NCBI GenBank assembly: GCA_963725065.1
Contig: CAVRXD010000008.1
Coordinates: 124,001 to 188,000, forward strand
Source: VAZQ01 sp963725065
GTDB lineage: Bacteria; Pseudomonadota; Alphaproteobacteria; Rhizobiales; Xanthobacteraceae
DNA length: 64,000 nucleotides
Direction: 5' to 3'
Shown here: one piece after another, positions 60,942-64,000 of the stretch
Layout of the letters: every line of letters begins with the position of its first letter
Numbering within the stretch: position 1 is the first letter of the stretch
Made by a program: the position numbers and the translations under genes
The notes under the pieces: generated by a model
Databases searched by the model: none
What the model saw: only the letters and a program-made list of their open reading frames with translations
What the model was told of the DNA's origin: nothing

Positions 60942-62540
60942 GTGAGCGCCGAAGCCACCGCCGGCCCAGCCGAGGAGTCGGGCGGCGACACGCTCGTCGC
61001 GATCCTCCTCTCGATGGCGATGTTCGTGCTCGTCGTCGACACGTCGCTGATGAACGTCTCGATCTCGGCGGTCGTGCACGACCTCGACACGACCGCGAGC
61101 GGCGTCCAGTCCGCGATCGCGCTCGAGGCTCTGGTCTCCGCGGCGTTCATCCTCATCGGCAGCAAGATCGGCGATCTCTTCGGGCGCAAGCGGGCGTACA
61201 TCATCGGCCTGCTCGGGTATGCGGTCGGCGCGCTCTCGATGACCCTGTCGCAAAGCCTCCTGCCGATCGTCATCTTCTGGGCGATCGTCGGCGGGCTCGG
61301 CGCGTCGCTCCTGCTGCCGGCGATGCAGTCGCTGATCCACGGCAACTTCCACGGAGCGATGCAGCGCCGCGCCTACGCGCTCGTCGGCGCCGCGGCCGCG
61401 ATCGCCGCTGCCGTCGGACCGCTCATCGGCGGCTTCATCACGACGTACCTCTCCTGGCGCGTCGCATTCGGCGGCGAAGTCGTGATCATCGCGATCGTGC
61501 TCCTCGGCAGCGGACGCGTCCACGACGTGCCGTACACGGGAGAGCGCGGCATCGACCTCGTCGGCGCGGTCCTGTCGGCGCTCGGGATGGGCGGCGTCGT
61601 GCTCGGGATCCTGGTCTGGCAAGAGGGCGGCGGGGCGGTCGGTGCACTGATCGCGATCGGCCTCGGCGCGCTCGGCCTGCTGGTGTGGTGGCTGAGGAAG
61701 CGCAAGCGCGAGGGGAAGCCCGCACTGATCGACGCCGACCTCTTCAAGTCCAGGTACTTCCGGCTCGGGATCACCGGCCAGACGCTGCAGCAGATCTCGC
61801 TCGGCGGGCTGATGATCGCACTCCCCATCTTTCTCCAGATGGTGCTCGAGTACAACGCCTTGCAGGCGGGCCTCACGCTCGCTCCGCTCTCGCTGAGTAT
61901 GTTCGCGGTCGCGGTGATCGCGGGCCGCAAGGCCGGAGACAAGAGCCCGAGCAAGATCATCCGCGGCGGCTTCTTCCTGCTCGCGTTGGGCGTCGCAATC
62001 CTGATCCCGATCATCCCGCGCGCCCACTCCGGCTGGTGGATGGTCGTACCGCTGCTCATCGCGGGCACCGGGCTGGGACTCCTCGTGTCGCAGCTCAACA
62101 ACTTCACGCTGTCGCCGATCGAAGAGGAGCGCGTGAGCGAGGCCGCAGGTGTCAACTCGGCCGGCGGTTCGTTCGGGCTCTCGTTCGGTCTCGCCTTTGC
62201 GGGAGCGATCATGCTCGCGTCGCTCTCGCTCCTCTTCACCCACGACGCGAACTCGAGCGACGTGCTCTCCTCGCGCCAGGCCACGCAGGTGTCGAAGGCG
62301 CTGGAGAAGAACGCGGAAGTGATGACGCAGACGCACCTCGACGCCCTGCTCGTCGGCAAGCCGCCCGCGGCCCAGGCCGAGATCCTCCGCATCAACGAGA
62401 AGGCGCGACCGAGGGCACTCCAGATCGCGCTCCTCGTGCCGCTGATCGCTTCGCTGATCGGACTGCTCACCGGCTTCCGGATGACGCGGCTGCCCGATCC
62501 CGAGCCGTCCTCCTCTGCGGAGGCCGTGCTCGGCGGGTAG
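60942..62540 (+). CDS. MFS transporter, DHA2 (EmrB/QacA) family
   Basis: A 532-residue drug:H+ antiporter-type protein with 14 helices. Signature stretches are FVLVVDTSLMNVSISAVVHD (motif D1), GSKIGDLFGRKRAYIIGL (motif A) and VGPLIGGFITTYLSWRVAF (motif C region). It has a soluble C-terminal segment (SSRQATQVSKALEKNAEVMT) before the last helix. Start is GTG 60942. It probably exports toxic organic compounds. Confidence 0.93.
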   Translation: MSAEATAGPAEESGGDTLVAILLSMAMFVLVVDTSLMNVSISAVVHDLDTTASGVQSAIALEALVSAAFILIGSKIGDLFGRKRAYIIGLLGYAVGALSMTLSQSLLPIVIFWAIVGGLGASLLLPAMQSLIHGNFHGAMQRRAYALVGAAAAIAAAVGPLIGGFITTYLSWRVAFGGEVVIIAIVLLGSGRVHDVPYTGERGIDLVGAVLSALGMGGVVLGILVWQEGGGAVGALIAIGLGALGLLVWWLRKRKREGKPALIDADLFKSRYFRLGITGQTLQQISLGGLMIALPIFLQMVLEYNALQAGLTLAPLSLSMFAVAVIAGRKAGDKSPSKIIRGGFFLLALGVAILIPIIPRAHSGWWMVVPLLIAGTGLGLLVSQLNNFTLSPIEEERVSEAAGVNSAGGSFGLSFGLAFAGAIMLASLSLLFTHDANSSDVLSSRQATQVSKALEKNAEVMTQTHLDALLVGKPPAAQAEILRINEKARPRALQIALLVPLIASLIGLLTGFRMTRLPDPEPSSSAEAVLGG

Positions 62541-62579
62541 CCAAAGTTCGTCCGGCGACGGAAGTACGCTCGCCGCAGC

Positions 62580-63605
62580 TTGTCCAGCCATCTGATCGAC
62601 GCCAGGGGAACCGTCGAGCCGAATGTCGACCCTGAAGGCATCGAGTCGCGGCTGCGTGACGGCGTTTTCCTCTGGCTCGACATCGACAGTCCCACCGACG
62701 CCGACTTCAAGCTCCTCCGCGAGATCTTCAAGCTGCACCCGCTCGCGCTGGAGGACGCGCGCAAGTTCGGGCAGCGGCCCAAGCTCGAGAGCTACGACGA
62801 CTTCACGGTGCTGATCGTCTTCGGCGCCATCGACGACCCCGACCGCCGCACCGGGCTCGCGCCGATCGAGGTGCACTGCTTCTACTCGGAGAAATGGCTG
62901 ATCACCGTGCACAAGGGCGAATGCTCGGTCTTCGACGACCTCCGGAACCAGACGCACAAGCAGCTACAGAAGTACGAGGAGGGGCTCGGCATCCTCTACC
63001 TCGTCGTCGACGAGCTCGTCGACAGCTTCTTCCCGCAGCTGTCCGAGCTCGACGAGGAGTTCGACGAGCTCGAGGACACGATCCTCACCGACCCGCAGCC
63101 GGCCTCGCTGCAGCAGGCCATCACGATGAAGCGGCAGCTCGTACAGCTACGCAAGATCGTCAATCCGATGCGCGACATGTTCGCGGCGCTCCTCTCCGGC
63201 CGGTACGAGCTGCCAGGGATGACCCCGGAGCACGAGCGGTACTTCCGCGACATCTACGACCATTTGATCCGCGTCGCCGAGCAGCTCGACGACTACCGCG
63301 ACCTCGCCTCGGGGACGACGGACCTCTACCAGTCGACCGTCGGCAACAAGATGAACCTGACGATGAAGCAGCTCGGCTGGGTCGCGACGTTCTTCCTGCC
63401 GCTCTCGTTCCTCACCGGCTTCTTCGGCCAGAACTTCACGCTGCTCGTGGGAACGATCATCCGGCCCGGCTGGACATTCTGGGTGCTCGGCATCGGGCTC
63501 GACCTGGCCGCCTTCATAGCCGTCCTGCTCTGGTTCCTCAGCAGCGAGCGCGGCAACCTGCGGCTCCGCCCGCAGCAGGTGCCTGCCCTGCCGCACCGCA
63601 AATGA
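62580..63605 (+). CDS. corA: CorA family magnesium/divalent cation transporter
   Basis: A 341-residue CorA. The N-terminal alpha/beta domain has LWLDIDSPTDADFKLLREIF and HPLALEDARKFGQRPKLESY; a long stalk helix follows; two C-terminal membrane helices flank the selectivity loop. That loop reads FFGQNF where most CorA have GMN, so the middle residue is Gln. TTG 62580 is the start in the conserved position. Its stop overlaps the ATG of the next gene. Confidence 0.93.
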   Translation: MSSHLIDARGTVEPNVDPEGIESRLRDGVFLWLDIDSPTDADFKLLREIFKLHPLALEDARKFGQRPKLESYDDFTVLIVFGAIDDPDRRTGLAPIEVHCFYSEKWLITVHKGECSVFDDLRNQTHKQLQKYEEGLGILYLVVDELVDSFFPQLSELDEEFDELEDTILTDPQPASLQQAITMKRQLVQLRKIVNPMRDMFAALLSGRYELPGMTPEHERYFRDIYDHLIRVAEQLDDYRDLASGTTDLYQSTVGNKMNLTMKQLGWVATFFLPLSFLTGFFGQNFTLLVGTIIRPGWTFWVLGIGLDLAAFIAVLLWFLSSERGNLRLRPQQVPALPHRK

Positions 63606-64000
63606 GCACGCCCTTCTGGGCGGCCGAGCACTGGTGCCAGGAGGAGAGCGGCAGGGTTCGCCATTCGTTCGAGGCGGTCGTCCTCGTGTGCGCGCTGCTC
63701 ATGTTGCCCGCGGTGCTGATCCAGGACTCCTCGCTGCGCTCGCCGTGGACCGTCCTCTCCTGGGTCCTCGGCACATTCGTCTGGCTCGTCTTCACCCTCG
63801 AGCTCGCGCTCACGTTGCACTACGCCCAGGACCGGCGCGCCGCGCTCCGCGCGCACTGGGCCGACGCGCTCGTCGTCTTCGCGATCTTCCCGCTGTGGGG
63901 ACTGTTCTTCGCGGCGCTCGGCCCGGGCTGGCTGCGCGGCTGGCGCCTCGCGCGCCTCTGGGTGATCGCCGCTCGGATCTTCCGCGCGGAGGGCCTGCTC
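63602..64000 (+). CDS. voltage-sensor-like ion channel, 3' truncated by window
   Basis: The open frame runs from ATG 63602 (ATGA overlap with corA) to the window end, 133 residues. Four hydrophobic helices can be seen (FEAVVLVCALLMLPAVLI, VLSWVLGTFVWLVFTLELAL, ADALVVFAIFPLWGLFFAAL), then an S4-like LRGWRLARLWVIAARIFRAE with Arg at about every third or fourth position. It resembles the start of a potassium channel of the voltage-gated superfamily. The pore is beyond the window. Confidence 0.75.
   Translation, partial: MSTPFWAAEHWCQEESGRVRHSFEAVVLVCALLMLPAVLIQDSSLRSPWTVLSWVLGTFVWLVFTLELALTLHYAQDRRAALRAHWADALVVFAIFPLWGLFFAALGPGWLRGWRLARLWVIAARIFRAEGLL

Noticed and set aside
60666..62957. 763-residue minus-strand open frame
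   Set aside because: It is antisense to the MFS and CorA genes; its Asp/Glu/Arg/His-rich composition is the usual shadow of high-GC coding sequence.
1..64000. CRISPR array, rRNA genes or insertion sequences
   Set aside because: I found no regularly spaced repeats, no rRNA sequence and no transposase in any frame.

Overview
The window is two unrelated pieces of DNA joined near position 50,030. Bases 1 to about 50,029 read as an alphaproteobacterium of the order Hyphomicrobiales (Rhizobiales). Signs are the ctaB-coxF-ctaG-ctaE operon, a split F0 ATP synthase operon with b and b' subunits, 5-aminolevulinate synthase of the HemA (ALAS) type, a GcrA-type regulator, a DUF3551 protein and GGAAC-N16-CGTT (EcfG-type) promoters. 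Bases from about 50,030 to the end read as a high-GC actinobacterium, probably Thermoleophilia/Gaiellales-like. This half has very different codon use, secreted Thr-rich NlpC/P60 proteins, tRNA-Gln(CUG) and tRNA-Glu(CUC), and many broken reading frames. The simplest explanation is a chimeric (metagenomic) contig rather than gene transfer.

Layout of the left half. 1-4,922: cytochrome c oxidase assembly (ctaB, coxF, ctaG, ctaE, DUF983, SURF1), interrupted by a mercuric-reductase-like flavoprotein. 5,105-9,238: thrC, an M16 peptidase, a RimJ-type acetyltransferase and a lipoprotein. 9,249-12,606 (minus): a HAD phosphatase and the F0 operon atpI-B-E-b'-b. 12,957-18,383: small proteins, a LuxR-type response regulator and a convergent 1,170-residue symporter-like hybrid kinase. 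18,716-21,148: a frameshifted AbrB-family membrane protein and hemA. 21,572-26,208: a four-gene catabolic cluster (IlvD/Edd dehydratase, dienelactone hydrolase, isochorismatase-like hydrolase, acyl-CoA-dehydrogenase-like flavoprotein).

26,171-28,927 is a compact phage-like regulatory cassette. A self-cleaving S24 repressor sits between two outward units, each headed by a paired CTAC-N5-GTAG operator around a shared GTAGTTGACAAAT promoter core. The right unit encodes a GcrA-like regulator and a DUF6456-like protein; the left unit encodes two unknown proteins. I rate this the most interesting local system.

29,000-49,950 is an accessory zone of small, mostly exported or helical proteins. Several are preceded by EcfG (general stress response) promoters. 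It holds a five-member family of short helical proteins, a 27-residue membrane peptide, a collagen-like lipoprotein, two P-loop kinases, a Tat-exported carbonic anhydrase, a polysaccharide deacetylase and a decayed segmental duplication.

The right half carries a 5'-truncated HD-domain protein, a divergent arsR / arsC-aquaporin locus with two operator copies, an ABC-2 exporter, secreted proteins, a two-component pair, a type IV pilin-like protein, an EmrB-type MFS exporter, CorA and the start of a voltage-sensor-like channel. At least a dozen frameshifts fall between 51.0 and 60.8 kb, pointing to a lower-quality consensus there.
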